The translations under genes were made by a program, and so were the position numbers. Shown here piece after piece: positions 25,390 through 33,753 of a stretch of 64,000 nucleotides of DNA. The first letter of the stretch is position 1. The number at the start of each line of letters is the position of its first letter. Source of the stretch: an uncultured Muribaculaceae bacterium (GTDB taxonomy: Bacteria > Bacteroidota > Bacteroidia > Bacteroidales > Muribaculaceae); NCBI GenBank assembly GCA_910578665.1, contig CAJTQU010000001.1:124001-188000 (forward strand). Direction: 5' to 3'. The notes beneath the pieces were generated by a model that worked only from the letters and a program-made list of their open reading frames with translations, was not told where the DNA came from and did not search any database.

Positions 25390-26934
25390 TCAGAAAGTCT
25401 TGCCATAGGAAGCCCTGTCGAGGCTGCGGTATCCTATGGCTTCGGCTATATGGCGCGGCATTACGTCCCGGCTGGCGTCTAGGTCGGCTATGGTGCGCGC
25501 CACGCGCAGTATGCGGTCGAACGCCCTTGCGCTCATGTTGTGGCGTTCCATGGCGAGCCGTAGTTTCTCAAGCCCGTCTGCGTCGGGCCACGCATACTGC
25601 CGCAGCATCCGCGACGACATCTGGGCGTTGCAGTAAATGCCGGTTTCATCTTTAAATCGTTCTTGTTGCACGGCCCGAGCTTTCATGACCCTTTCGCGTA
25701 TGGCTTTTCCTGGCTCTTCCGGGGCCGTTGAGGCGATTTCGGAGAATTCTACGGGCTGTATCTCCACCTGTATGTCTATACGGTCCAGAAGAGGCCCTGA
25801 GATGCGGCTCATGTAGCGCTGCACCTGGGCCGCGCCGCATGTGCAGGGTTTGGACGGATGGCCGTAATATCCGCACGGACACGGGTTCATGCTGGCCACG
25901 AGCATGAAAGATGCCGGATAGTCCACCGTATATCTGGCGCGCGATATGGTTATTACACGGTCCTCTATAGGCTGGCGGAGCACTTCGAGTACTGTGCGCG
26001 GAAATTCGGGAAATTCGTCAAGAAACAGTACGCCGTTGTGTGCCAGGCTTATTTCTCCGGGCTGCGGTGTCGCGCCTCCGCCCACCAGGGCAACGGGGCT
26101 TACGGTGTGGTGCGGTGCTCTGAACGGGCGCCGGGTCATCAGCATTGACCCTCGTCCCAGTTTGCCGGCCACAGAATGTATTTTTGTTGTTTCAAGGGCT
26201 TCATGCAGGTTGAGGGGCGGCATTATGGAGGGCAGGCGTTTTGCCATCATGCTTTTGCCAGAGCCGGGAGGGCCTATCAGCAGTATGTTGTGGCCTCCGG
26301 CGCATGCTACCTCGAATGCGCGTTTCACGGCATGCTGCCCCTTGACATCGGCAAAGTCGGGAGCCGTGCCTGCGGCGTTGAGCATGAATTCACGGCGTGT
26401 GTCTACCACCGTAGGTTTCATGTCAGACTTGCCGTTGAGCAGGTCGAGGGCCTCTGCGAGGTTTTCTACACCGTAGACCTCGACATCGTTGACCACGGCC
26501 GCCTCGGTGGCATTTGCCGCAGGCACTATCATACGCCGGAATCCGGCCTGGCGAGCCTTGACGGCCATAGGCAGCACGCCTCTTACGGGCAATACCGTTC
26601 CGTCCAGACTAAGTTCGCCGGCTATCATGTATGATGCCAGTTCCGGGTTCTGTATGTTTTCGTTGGCCGCCAGTATGCCGAGCGCCATCGGCAGGTCGAA
26701 GCCGGCCCCCTCTTTTTTGACATCGGCCGGTGCCAGATTGATGGTGATGCGCCGGTGCGGATATGTCACGCCGCTTTCCTTTATGGCTGAGACAATGCGC
26801 GTGTAGCTCTCTTTTACGGCAGTGTCCGGCAGTCCTACGATAGTGAACAGCGTGCCTTTGTCCACCACGGTCTCTATGGTGACAACGAATGCTTCGATGC
26901 CGTGTACGGCGGCTGAGTAGATTTTTGCAAGCAT
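25390..26934 (-). CDS. comM: YifB/ComM family Mg-chelatase-like AAA+ ATPase
   Basis: The 514-residue protein has the three ComM parts: an N-terminal Lon-protease-like S5-fold domain (1-180), an AAA+ domain with Walker A GPPGSGKS near 219-226 and Walker B GVLFLDE, and a C-terminal helical domain. Between them a Cys pattern CPCGYYGHPSKPCTC is seen. ComM is a hexameric helicase that aids branch migration when transformed DNA is integrated. It is the last gene of the six-gene minus-strand operon headed by sufB and lies 10 nt after the lipoprotein gene. Confidence 0.93.
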   Translation of the reverse strand: MLAKIYSAAVHGIEAFVVTIETVVDKGTLFTIVGLPDTAVKESYTRIVSAIKESGVTYPHRRITINLAPADVKKEGAGFDLPMALGILAANENIQNPELASYMIAGELSLDGTVLPVRGVLPMAVKARQAGFRRMIVPAANATEAAVVNDVEVYGVENLAEALDLLNGKSDMKPTVVDTRREFMLNAAGTAPDFADVKGQHAVKRAFEVACAGGHNILLIGPPGSGKSMMAKRLPSIMPPLNLHEALETTKIHSVAGKLGRGSMLMTRRPFRAPHHTVSPVALVGGGATPQPGEISLAHNGVLFLDEFPEFPRTVLEVLRQPIEDRVITISRARYTVDYPASFMLVASMNPCPCGYYGHPSKPCTCGAAQVQRYMSRISGPLLDRIDIQVEIQPVEFSEIASTAPEEPGKAIRERVMKARAVQQERFKDETGIYCNAQMSSRMLRQYAWPDADGLEKLRLAMERHNMSARAFDRILRVARTIADLDASRDVMPRHIAEAIGYRSLDRASYGKTF

Positions 26935-26944
26935 GGGAGAAACG

Positions 26945-27958
26945 TTATCGTAGTTTCATGAGCTGGCGGCGCGCGGCAGACACATCGCAGCCGCGGTATA
27001 ACTGCCGGCCTTTGCTGTCAGACACTATTATGAACGGTGTTGACGGTATGCCGAGGCGGCGCAGTGCCAGGTTTGTCTCTCCTCCCAGTGCCCATAGCGA
27101 GTTGCGGTTGGCATGTCCGGCGGTCTTGCCGGTCTGGAGCCACTGCACGGTGTCGGCACCCATGAATATATCGGCGCCCTGGAGCCCTTTTGCAGTGTCG
27201 GCCTCGCATAGCAGGTCTTTGGCCCGGGCATGTATCTTGCCAGAGGCTTCATGCCAGAAGTACAGCATTGTGCCCTTTGCTCCCGAGGGGTTGACTGTCA
27301 TAAGAGTGTCGGCGGCAGTCGGCAGAGAGAGAGGCATCAGAGGAAGGGCGGCGGCTTTGCCGTCTTCATTTGTAGGAAGTGCCATGAAGGCATCGCGCAT
27401 CTGCACGGCCTTGTCGGTATCTTTAAGCGATCCCCATAGGTTATTAAATTCTTTTTCACGGCCTTGGCGCGCGAAATGAGAGAGCAGGAGGAACGCTGCC
27501 AGACTGTTGTCAGGATGCTTGCGTACATAGGCGGCTACCGCTGTGTTTATCCTGGCCGGGTCGCCGGATCTCAGCGCGGCTTCGTGTGCGTGTGCCCAGG
27601 CACTGTATTCCTCCATCACATCGTTGCCCTCTATCTGCCACATGGCCGGATTGTCGTAATTTCCCCTTATCGTAATATCATCGCCGTGCTCTATGTATAC
27701 GGTATACAGGAGCGTGCGTGCCGGTGACATTATCCACATGACCGTGGGGTATCGTGTCACTCCTTTCAGAGAGAATTTGCCGTCAGATAGGGGCATGGCC
27801 TGTTCTGCCACAAAGCTGCGTTCGGAATTGGCAGCCCTGTATGCTATATAAAGATTCTGCACGCCTCCCCCCCTGAGGTCGGCATCAACTGTAAATTCGT
27901 TTTTAATGCAGGATGTCAGCAGCAATAAAGCTAATATAGGGAGAAGTATGTGTCGCAT
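26945..27958 (-). CDS. DUF4369-type lipoprotein with degenerate thioredoxin-like domain
   Basis: A signal peptide with lipobox LLTSC (Cys17) precedes an N-terminal DUF4369-like beta domain (residues 20-120) and a helical linker. The C-terminal region has the outline of a thioredoxin/TlpA fold (TMLYFWHEASGKIHA, then STPFIIVSDSKGRQLYRG with a cis-Pro). The redox CxxC is absent, so it should not act as a disulfide reductase; binding or scaffolding is more likely. Full-length TlpA-like proteins of Bacteroides share this layout. It is the fifth gene of the sufB operon. Confidence 0.7.
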   Translation of the reverse strand: MRHILLPILALLLLTSCIKNEFTVDADLRGGGVQNLYIAYRAANSERSFVAEQAMPLSDGKFSLKGVTRYPTVMWIMSPARTLLYTVYIEHGDDITIRGNYDNPAMWQIEGNDVMEEYSAWAHAHEAALRSGDPARINTAVAAYVRKHPDNSLAAFLLLSHFARQGREKEFNNLWGSLKDTDKAVQMRDAFMALPTNEDGKAAALPLMPLSLPTAADTLMTVNPSGAKGTMLYFWHEASGKIHARAKDLLCEADTAKGLQGADIFMGADTVQWLQTGKTAGHANRNSLWALGGETNLALRRLGIPSTPFIIVSDSKGRQLYRGCDVSAARRQLMKLR

Positions 27959-27970
27959 GCGGTACAGGGT

Positions 27971-28408
27971 TTAGTCAGCGTCAGGTATGTAGGTGGCTTC
28001 CCGCATTTCCCGGTATTCGGCCCAGTCGGCATCCTGTTCGGCATAGAAGCTTACCGGAAGTAGCGGCAGGTCTGCCCAGGCCCGGTTGACCACGGCCTGG
28101 AATATATGTGGATTCTTGGTGTATACCACCCAGTCGCGTTGTCCGGCGCCGGTATACACACCGGTGAGGATGCAGGCCTTATCTTTCTTCAAAGCTTCGC
28201 GCAGCGCTATATCGGCCTGTTCCATAAGCTTTGCCGTCTCTGTATCAGGCATGCCTGCCGGGCTTGGGGCATAGGGCCATCTTATCTCTATGCGGCATGT
28301 GTATTTTCCTGACATCATCTGTTTTTCCAGATTGTCACGGCCGCTTACCATAATGGTACGGCCGTCTTCAGACTCGGCAGGAGCGGTCCACCATATTTCG
28401 GAACTCAT
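27971..28408 (-). CDS. DUF695 family protein
   Basis: A 145-residue soluble protein with the DUF695 pattern: an N-terminal Trp-rich segment (EIWWTAPAESEDGRTIMVSG), a middle helix, LTGVYTGAGQRDWVVYTKN, and a C-terminal VSFYAEQDADWAEYREM. The function of DUF695 is unknown. There is no signal peptide, so it is cytosolic. It lies 15 nt downstream of the Smr-protein gene and 12 nt upstream of the lipoprotein gene, inside the operon. Confidence 0.75.
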   Translation of the reverse strand: MSSEIWWTAPAESEDGRTIMVSGRDNLEKQMMSGKYTCRIEIRWPYAPSPAGMPDTETAKLMEQADIALREALKKDKACILTGVYTGAGQRDWVVYTKNPHIFQAVVNRAWADLPLLPVSFYAEQDADWAEYREMREATYIPDAD

Positions 28409-28423
28409 AGGCTTAAAAAGTAT

Positions 28424-29581
28424 TTATTTGTTAGCGTGGATAGTGACCAGAGTGGCACCGAATCCGTATTCGCGGAATGATGCGTCCTGCCATTCGGCTG
28501 ACGGGAATTCGCGGCGCAGGAGTGTGCGTACGGCCTCGCGCAGGACACCGTCGCCTTTGCCGTGGATGAATACTATCTTTTGTCCGAGCCGCCGCGCGTT
28601 GCGGCGCATGTTGTCGCGCACGGTGTCGAGCTGCACCTGTTTGATTGCAGCATTGTCCATGCCGGAAGTAGAGTCGAGCAGCTGGTCTATGTGCAGGTCT
28701 ATTTCGATCAGCGGCAGCAGTCTGTTGGGGTTGCCGGCAGGATCATTTTTCCCTTTTTTATTGTTGCGGCCGGCATTGTTTTTTCTTTCTTGGTTCTGAC
28801 GGGATTCTGCCGCCGGAATGCCTGACATGGCGTGCCGTATGGCGGAGGGGTCTATCTGCACGGGGTGCACGGGGCTGTCATCGCGCACAAGCGGTATTTC
28901 CAGCACAGGGTTGTCGAAATATATTCCGGGACGGAAGCAGTGCAGCTTATAGAACTTGGTCAGATCCAGGCGGCGGTGCACAGACACCGGCTGTTTCATT
29001 TCAAAAGGTTTGTCTTTCTTGAATGCGAAACACTGGAAGGCTACCTGTTCCAGGCTTTTGAGGCCTGAGTGCTGGAAATTGGCCAGATCGACCACCATGT
29101 TGGGTTCCACAGTGCCTGTGTAGCATGTCTGCCAGCCCCTGTCTCCGTCGCCGCGCGTCATAAAAGAGAACGATATGAAATAGTTGGAGTCGTTTACCAG
29201 CACGGCTGCAAACGATGTATCTGACAGGCGTTTCACATCGCCCGGCTCAAAGGCCAGTACCAGGTTGATTTTCTCGCCGTGCGCTGTCTCTTCCACAGGC
29301 ATCGCCGGTTCCGGCGCGTGGGGTATTTCCTTTGTCAGCTTTTCTTGCTCGCGTTCGCGCAGCTCGCGTGCCTTGACCGCGTCTACGGCGCTTTGGTCAA
29401 ACATTAGTCTGGCCGCGTTTTTCTTCTCGTGTCCGGCAGGGAGCACCACTACCACCTCTTTCAGCAGTACCGGTGTCTCGAAGCCGTCTTCTTCCACATA
29501 GGCCGTCTGGCCCTCGATGCGTTTTATTATGCCGCCGCCCACGGCGTTGAGATAACGGACGGTATCGCCTGTTTTAGCCAT
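28424..29581 (-). CDS. DUF2027/Smr-domain protein (MutS2-related)
   Basis: Residues 1-60 form a small SH3-like or KOW-like module (GDTVRYLNAVGGGIIKRI) as in DUF2027 proteins. The central part is a beta domain. A charged, Asn/Lys-rich linker near 265-290 leads to a C-terminal Smr domain with LIEIDLHIDQL and VFIHGKGDGVLR, the two motifs of Smr nucleases. It may cut or bind branched DNA or stalled mRNA; Smr domains are known for both. It is flanked closely by phoH (4 nt) and the DUF695 gene. Confidence 0.88.
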   Translation of the reverse strand: MAKTGDTVRYLNAVGGGIIKRIEGQTAYVEEDGFETPVLLKEVVVVLPAGHEKKNAARLMFDQSAVDAVKARELREREQEKLTKEIPHAPEPAMPVEETAHGEKINLVLAFEPGDVKRLSDTSFAAVLVNDSNYFISFSFMTRGDGDRGWQTCYTGTVEPNMVVDLANFQHSGLKSLEQVAFQCFAFKKDKPFEMKQPVSVHRRLDLTKFYKLHCFRPGIYFDNPVLEIPLVRDDSPVHPVQIDPSAIRHAMSGIPAAESRQNQERKNNAGRNNKKGKNDPAGNPNRLLPLIEIDLHIDQLLDSTSGMDNAAIKQVQLDTVRDNMRRNARRLGQKIVFIHGKGDGVLREAVRTLLRREFPSAEWQDASFREYGFGATLVTIHANK

Positions 29582-29585
29582 AATT

Positions 29586-30575
29586 TCAGTTGTTCATTGC
29601 AGAGGCCGACCGCCTCTCGGTGTCAAATTCCTGTTTGTCCTGTTTCTCGCGCGCATCGTAGGCGTCTACGATGCGTTGCACGAGGGGATGGCGCACAATG
29701 TCTTTCTTTCCGTATTCGATCAGCCCGATGCCGTCCACCCCTTTGAGCACGTTTAGAGCCTGGAGCAGGCCTGACCTGGTGTGCCGCGGCAGGTCTATCT
29801 GCGTGGTGTCGCCTGTGATGATCATTTTGCCGTTTGTGCCCAGTCGTGTCAGGAACATCTTCATCTGGTGTGTCGTAGTGTTCTGGGCCTCGTCAAGTAT
29901 GATTACGGCATCGTTGAGCGTGCGGCCGCGCATAAATGCCAACGGGGCTATCTGTATTGTGCCGCTCTCCATGTATTCTTTCAGCTTTACGGCAGGAAGC
30001 ATATCTTCCAGAGCGTCATACAGAGGTTGCAGATACGGGTCTATCTTGTCTTTCATGTCTCCCGGCAGAAATCCCAGTTTTTCTCCGGCTTCGACGGCAG
30101 GTCTGGATAGAATCAGTTTGCGCGCCTCCTTGTTTTTCAGCGCGGCCACTGCCAGGGCTATCGCGATGTATGTCTTTCCGGTGCCGGCAGGGCCGAGGGC
30201 GAACGTCAGGTCATTGTCGCGGAATGACGCGGCCATGCGTGCCTGGTTGGCGTTGCGTGGTGCGATGGGCTTGCCGTTCTGGCCGAATATTATCACGCCG
30301 GCAGATGGCTGCTGTCTCGGTTCGCCTCCCTTGACTATGTCTATTATTATATCTGGTTCGAGCTTGTTGTATTTTGCGGCATATGCCTCTATTTCTTTTA
30401 CCTTGCGCTCGAACTCGGCCGTCTCGCCCTCTTCGCCTATCACCTTGATTACATTGCCGCGTGCGGCCATGCGTAGTTTTGGAAACAGGTTGCGTATGAG
30501 CGAGACATTGGCATTGTTGACCCCGTAGAATGTCTGCGGGTCGATGTTGTCTATTATAACTATGCGTTCTATCAT
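29586..30575 (-). CDS. phoH: PhoH family ATPase
   Basis: A 329-residue cytosolic P-loop NTPase. Walker A GPAGTGKT is at 128-135, Walker B is DAVIILDEAQN, and an N-terminal KH-like region (about 1-90) suggests RNA binding. PhoH/PhoL is often encoded beside YbeY; here ybeY is elsewhere, at 1 kb. The family is thought to act in RNA metabolism as a helicase-like protein. It is the second gene of the operon, 22 nt after sufB. Confidence 0.93.
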   Translation of the reverse strand: MIERIVIIDNIDPQTFYGVNNANVSLIRNLFPKLRMAARGNVIKVIGEEGETAEFERKVKEIEAYAAKYNKLEPDIIIDIVKGGEPRQQPSAGVIIFGQNGKPIAPRNANQARMAASFRDNDLTFALGPAGTGKTYIAIALAVAALKNKEARKLILSRPAVEAGEKLGFLPGDMKDKIDPYLQPLYDALEDMLPAVKLKEYMESGTIQIAPLAFMRGRTLNDAVIILDEAQNTTTHQMKMFLTRLGTNGKMIITGDTTQIDLPRHTRSGLLQALNVLKGVDGIGLIEYGKKDIVRHPLVQRIVDAYDAREKQDKQEFDTERRSASAMNN

Positions 30576-30597
30576 AAGTATTAATCAGGATATGGTT

Positions 30598-32040
30598 TTA
30601 GCCCACAGAGCCTTCCAGCGTGATCTGGAGCAGTTTCTGGGCCTCGACGGCAAACTCCATCGGGAGCTTGTTCATTACCTCTTTGGCATAGCCGTTGACG
30701 ATTAGTCCCACGGCTTCTTCTGTCGGTATGCCGCGCTGGTTGCAGTAGAATATCTGCTCCTCGTTTATCTTTGACGTGGTCGCCTCGTGCTCCACTGTGG
30801 ATGTGTCGTTCTGTACGTCGATGTAGGGGAATGTATGCGCGCCGCACAGTGATCCCATGAGCAGCGAGTCGCATTGTGTGAAGTTGCGGCAGTTTTCTGC
30901 ATCCGGGAGCATGCGCACCTCTCCTCTGTAGGAGTTCTGGCTGCGGCCGGCGGATATGCCTTTGCTCACTATCGTGCTTCGCGAGTTGCGGCCCACATGG
31001 ATCATCTTGGTGCCTGTGTCGGCCTGCTGGAAATTGTTGGTCACTGCCACTGAATAAAACTCTCCCACACTTTCGTCTCCCTTGAGGATGCACGAGGGAT
31101 ACTTCCATGTGATTGCCGAGCCGGTCTCTACCTGTGTCCAGCTCACTTTCGAACGGTGGCCGCGGCATAGAGCTCGTTTGGTCACGAAATTATATATGCC
31201 GCCGCGTCCCTCTTTGTCTCCGGCATACCAGTTCTGTACGGTGCTGTATTTAACTTCGGCCCGTTCTTCGCATATGATTTCTACAATGGCGGCATGCAGC
31301 TGGTTTTCATCGCGCATCGGGGCTGTGCATCCTTCCAGATAGCTTACATAAGCGTCATCGTCGGCCACTATCAGCGTGCGCTCGAACTGGCCTGTGCCGG
31401 CGGCGTTGATTCGGAAATAAGTGCTAAGCTCCATGGGGCATCGCACCCCTTTGGGGATGTACACGAAAGATCCGTCGGAGAATACGGCCGAGTTCAGAGC
31501 CGCGTAAAAATTGTCTCGGTAGCCCACCACTGATCCGAGATATTTGCGCACCAGGTCCGGATAGTCTTTTACGGCTTCGGAAAACGAGCAGAATATCACG
31601 CCTAGCTCTGCCAGTTTCTCCCGGTGCGTAGTCTTGACACTCACTGAGTCCATCACGGCGTCGACGGCCACTCCGCTCAGGTGTTTTTGCTCTTCGAGCG
31701 ATATGCCGAGCTTGTTGAATGTCTTGACAAGTTCTGGGTCTACCTCGTCCATGCTCTTTTTAAGTTCCTGTTTTCGGGGTGCCGCGTAGTAACTTATAGC
31801 CTGGAAATCTATGCTAGGTATTTCCAGATGCGCCCAGTCGGGTGGTGTGAGCGTGAGCCAGTGGCGGTAGGCTTTCAGCCGGAAATCAAGCAGCCATTCA
31901 GGTTCGCCTTTTTTGTGGGAAATGAAGCGGATGACATCTTCAGAGAGGCCCGGAGGCACGATCTCGGTGTCTATGTCGGATGTGAAGCCGTATTTGTAGT
32001 CGCCCTGTGTGGCGTCTTGCAGTATCTTGTCGTTATCCAT
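30598..32040 (-). CDS. sufB: Fe-S cluster assembly protein SufB
   Basis: SufB is the scaffold subunit on which SufBC2D builds Fe-S clusters. The family's C-terminal beta-helix core is evident (GRNSRSTIVSKGISAG, then NSYRGEVRM), with the conserved QCDSLLMG and AHTFPYIDV segments. At 480 residues it is full length. The usual partners sufC, sufD and sufS are not next to it: the next gene is phoH. The promoter at 32149-32180 heads this six-gene operon. Confidence 0.95.
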   Translation of the reverse strand: MDNDKILQDATQGDYKYGFTSDIDTEIVPPGLSEDVIRFISHKKGEPEWLLDFRLKAYRHWLTLTPPDWAHLEIPSIDFQAISYYAAPRKQELKKSMDEVDPELVKTFNKLGISLEEQKHLSGVAVDAVMDSVSVKTTHREKLAELGVIFCSFSEAVKDYPDLVRKYLGSVVGYRDNFYAALNSAVFSDGSFVYIPKGVRCPMELSTYFRINAAGTGQFERTLIVADDDAYVSYLEGCTAPMRDENQLHAAIVEIICEERAEVKYSTVQNWYAGDKEGRGGIYNFVTKRALCRGHRSKVSWTQVETGSAITWKYPSCILKGDESVGEFYSVAVTNNFQQADTGTKMIHVGRNSRSTIVSKGISAGRSQNSYRGEVRMLPDAENCRNFTQCDSLLMGSLCGAHTFPYIDVQNDTSTVEHEATTSKINEEQIFYCNQRGIPTEEAVGLIVNGYAKEVMNKLPMEFAVEAQKLLQITLEGSVG

Positions 32041-32148
32041 ACTCTGAGTTGTCGGAATAAGGTGTTTGTGTGATTGTCCTGTCCGGCTCTGTGGCTGCGG
32101 CGGACATATTTAAAACAAATCTGGGACCCGGCAGGGTCAATCTTCCTG

Positions 32149-32180
32149 CAAATTTACGAAAAATTTAGGTCGGGTTAAAA
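32149..32180 (-). promoter_or_regulatory. Promoter of the sufB operon
   Basis: On the minus strand a TTTT (about 32177-32180) is followed after 20 nt by TAAATTTG (32149-32156). The -7 box is perfect; the -33 box deviates at the last base. Leader about 105 nt. Confidence 0.6.
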
Positions 32181-32404
32181 TTTTTTATGCAAATAATGAA
32201 CTATCTCCGCGCCATACTGTTTTATTATCGAACGGCGGCTGAAAAGAGGCTATAGCAACGCTTCCCCGGCCTGCCGGCTATGAAAGACACGAGGATAGAT
32301 TTTTGGTAATAGATAAATGTTGATATTAGGTTAATTAGTTAGTTACTGTCGGATTTTCCGACAACAAGGACGGCGAGTCGCGAGACCCGCCGTCCTTGTT
32401 TATG
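32180..32404 (+). ncRNA. Structured repeat element, copy A
   Basis: First of two homologous copies (second at 32545). It holds a 5' stem with a one-base bulge (32232-32237 with 32272-32278), a micro-ORF (32280-32309), a block of about 30 nt nearly identical in both copies, a 6-bp hairpin (32347-32352 with 32358-32363) and a 13-bp stem (32363-32375 with 32388-32400). The last stem is capped by GTC-GCGA-GAC, a GNRA-type tetraloop. The lower stems differ in sequence from copy B yet stay paired. No plus-strand gene follows for 12 kb, so it is not a leader. Its promoter was not identified; exact ends are estimates. Confidence 0.6.
32280..32309 (+). CDS. Micro-ORF in element A (9 codons)
   Basis: ATG to TAA encodes MKDTRIDFW. 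Copy B encodes MKNTRIDFWY at the equivalent place. The near-identity is also explained by nucleotide conservation, so translation is only a possibility. No Shine-Dalgarno is seen, which is usual here. Confidence 0.3.
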   Translation: MKDTRIDFW

Positions 32405-32462
32405 CAGGGTTGTTATTTCTGGCCTTTGCCTGTAGGATATATTTTGCCAATAGTTGTTTGCA

Positions 32463-32519
32463 GTCTTCGATTTCACAGGACCCACTTCCGCGCATGCCTG
32501 GCCTGTGTGTATTGAAGAC
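32463..32519. other. Long imperfect hairpin between the two elements
   Basis: GTCTTC (32463-32468) pairs with GAAGAC (32514-32519), and inside it CACAGG (32474-32479) pairs with CCTGTG (32502-32507). It lies between copies A and B and has no counterpart in them. It might be part of the same transcription unit. Confidence 0.35.
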
Positions 32520-32544
32520 GTGCGTTTGGGCTTAATGCTTTAAA

Positions 32545-32797
32545 TAAATTTTATGCCGCAGCGATAAAAAAATAAGCAGGTATGAACATTCGCCGGTGCG
32601 GTTATGTTATATTATCGCAAGGCGGCTGAAAGAGATGCCGACAGACAAGGCTCTCCCATCCTCCGCCGTGCTATGAAAAACACGAGGATAGATTTTTGGT
32701 ATTAGATAAATGTTGATAATAGGTTAATTAGTTAGTCATTTCGAGGTTAACGCCTCGGCACAAGCAGGGCTGGTCGTGAGACACGCCCTGCTTGTGT
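32545..32797 (+). ncRNA. Structured repeat element, copy B
   Basis: Second copy of the element at 32180. The block from 32671 to about 32736 matches 32278-32343 with about four differences. The flanking stems have changed sequence but remain paired: GGCGG (32621-32625) with CCGCC (32663-32667), CGAGG (32742-32746) with CCTCG (32753-32757), and a 12-bp stem (32759-32770 with 32785-32796). The last is capped by GTC-GTGA-GAC, again GNRA. This pattern points to selection on RNA structure. The final hairpin may also serve as terminator before the convergent OmpA gene. A match to a known RNA family was not recognised. Confidence 0.6.
32673..32705 (+). CDS. Micro-ORF in element B (10 codons)
   Basis: ATG to TAG encodes MKNTRIDFWY, the counterpart of MKDTRIDFW in copy A. 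One substitution changes Asp to Asn; another turns the copy A stop TAA into TAT, adding a Tyr before the next in-frame stop. Confidence 0.3.
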   Translation: MKNTRIDFWY

Positions 32798-32889
32798 TAT
32801 GTAGTGTCGTAGGTGGTGTTATGAAAGAAGTATCCTCCCTACAGGCACGGCCTGTAGGGAGGATAGTATTGTCTGCCGGTTTGCGGCTT

Positions 32890-33582
32890 TTATTTCAGAT
32901 TTCCGGCTTCTGCGTCTTTGATCATCTGCTCAGAGGCGTAGATATATACCTCGACGCGGCGGTTCTGCGCGCGTCCTGCCGCTGTCTCGTTGCTAGCCAC
33001 GTAATCCTGCATGGGCAGGCCTACTGCCTGGAGGCGGCTGTTGGCGATACCCTGGTTGTGCAGGAATACTTTCACGGCGTCGGCACGGTTTGTGCTCACT
33101 TTCTCGTTAGCCGCCATTGAGCCGGTGTTGTCAGTGTAGCCGATGATTTTAACGTCTGTCAGGGGGTTCTGGGTCAGAGACTGTGCAAACTCGCGGAGTT
33201 CTGCCTGTGCGCCCTGGTTGATGTTCCATTTGCCGGTGGGGAAGAGTATTCCGCCGTCAAAGGTCACTTTGATAGCCTGGAGGCCGTTGTTATCGGTAGT
33301 CTTTTCTACTTTGGCGTTGGCCAGTTCTTTTTCAAGCTCTTTCTGCTGTTTGTCCATCTTGTTGCCTATCAGTGCGCCGGCGCCGGCACCTACTGCCGCT
33401 CCGATGCCGCTGCCGATGGCTGCTCCTTTGCCGCCGCCTATCAGTGCGCCGATGCCGGCACCGAGTGCGCCGCCGCCGCCACCGCCTATCAGGGCGCCTT
33501 TGCCGGTGTTAGACATGCCACAACTTGATACAAACAGGCTTGCGCACAACGCAAGCGCCATGGATACTTTTACTAACTTCAT
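32890..33582 (-). CDS. OmpA-family lipoprotein with glycine-zipper segment
   Basis: The 230-residue precursor has a lipoprotein signal (LFVSSC, Cys21) and a Gly/Ala-rich glycine-zipper region (about 28-75) that may insert in or span the membrane. A short coiled helix and a C-terminal OmpA-like peptidoglycan-binding domain follow (ILFPTGKWNINQGA; IIGYTDNTGS; NRADAVKVFL; GRAQNRRVEVYI). It should anchor the outer membrane to peptidoglycan. The start is the ATG at 33582, just downstream of a consensus promoter; an open frame upstream to 33651 is excluded by that promoter. Confidence 0.9.
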   Translation of the reverse strand: MKLVKVSMALALCASLFVSSCGMSNTGKGALIGGGGGGALGAGIGALIGGGKGAAIGSGIGAAVGAGAGALIGNKMDKQQKELEKELANAKVEKTTDNNGLQAIKVTFDGGILFPTGKWNINQGAQAELREFAQSLTQNPLTDVKIIGYTDNTGSMAANEKVSTNRADAVKVFLHNQGIANSRLQAVGLPMQDYVASNETAAGRAQNRRVEVYIYASEQMIKDAEAGNLK

Positions 33583-33603
33583 AGTCTGTAGTTTTTTATA
33601 ATA

Positions 33604-33634
33604 TAAATTTAAAATTTGCACCGTTACTCGCAAA
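33604..33634 (-). promoter_or_regulatory. Promoter of the OmpA-like gene
   Basis: On the minus strand TTTG (33631-33634), 19 nt, TAAATTTA (33604-33611). Leader about 18 nt. Confidence 0.65.
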
Positions 33635-33699
33635 GACACCGTTTTCGGCAAAAAGTCGGAGTAGGCGCAAAGATAGTAATTTTTAATAATATAACCAAA

Positions 33700-33733
33700 A
33701 AAAGTCCCGGCGGTTTATCCTGCCGGGACTTTT
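33700..33733 (-). terminator. Terminator after secDF
   Basis: A 12-bp perfect stem (33700-33711 with 33722-33733), followed on the minus strand by a run of seven T. Strong intrinsic terminator. Confidence 0.85.
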
Positions 33734-33753
33734 AGCATTATATTTGTGTGATA

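Noticed and set aside
30581..31168. Minus-strand open frame overlapping sufB
   Set aside because: Same strand but another frame within sufB; composition is that of a frame-shifted shadow.
32180..32797. Twin elements as attenuators or leader peptides
   Set aside because: The next plus-strand protein gene is pheT at 45.3 kb; the adjacent OmpA-like gene is on the other strand and convergent.
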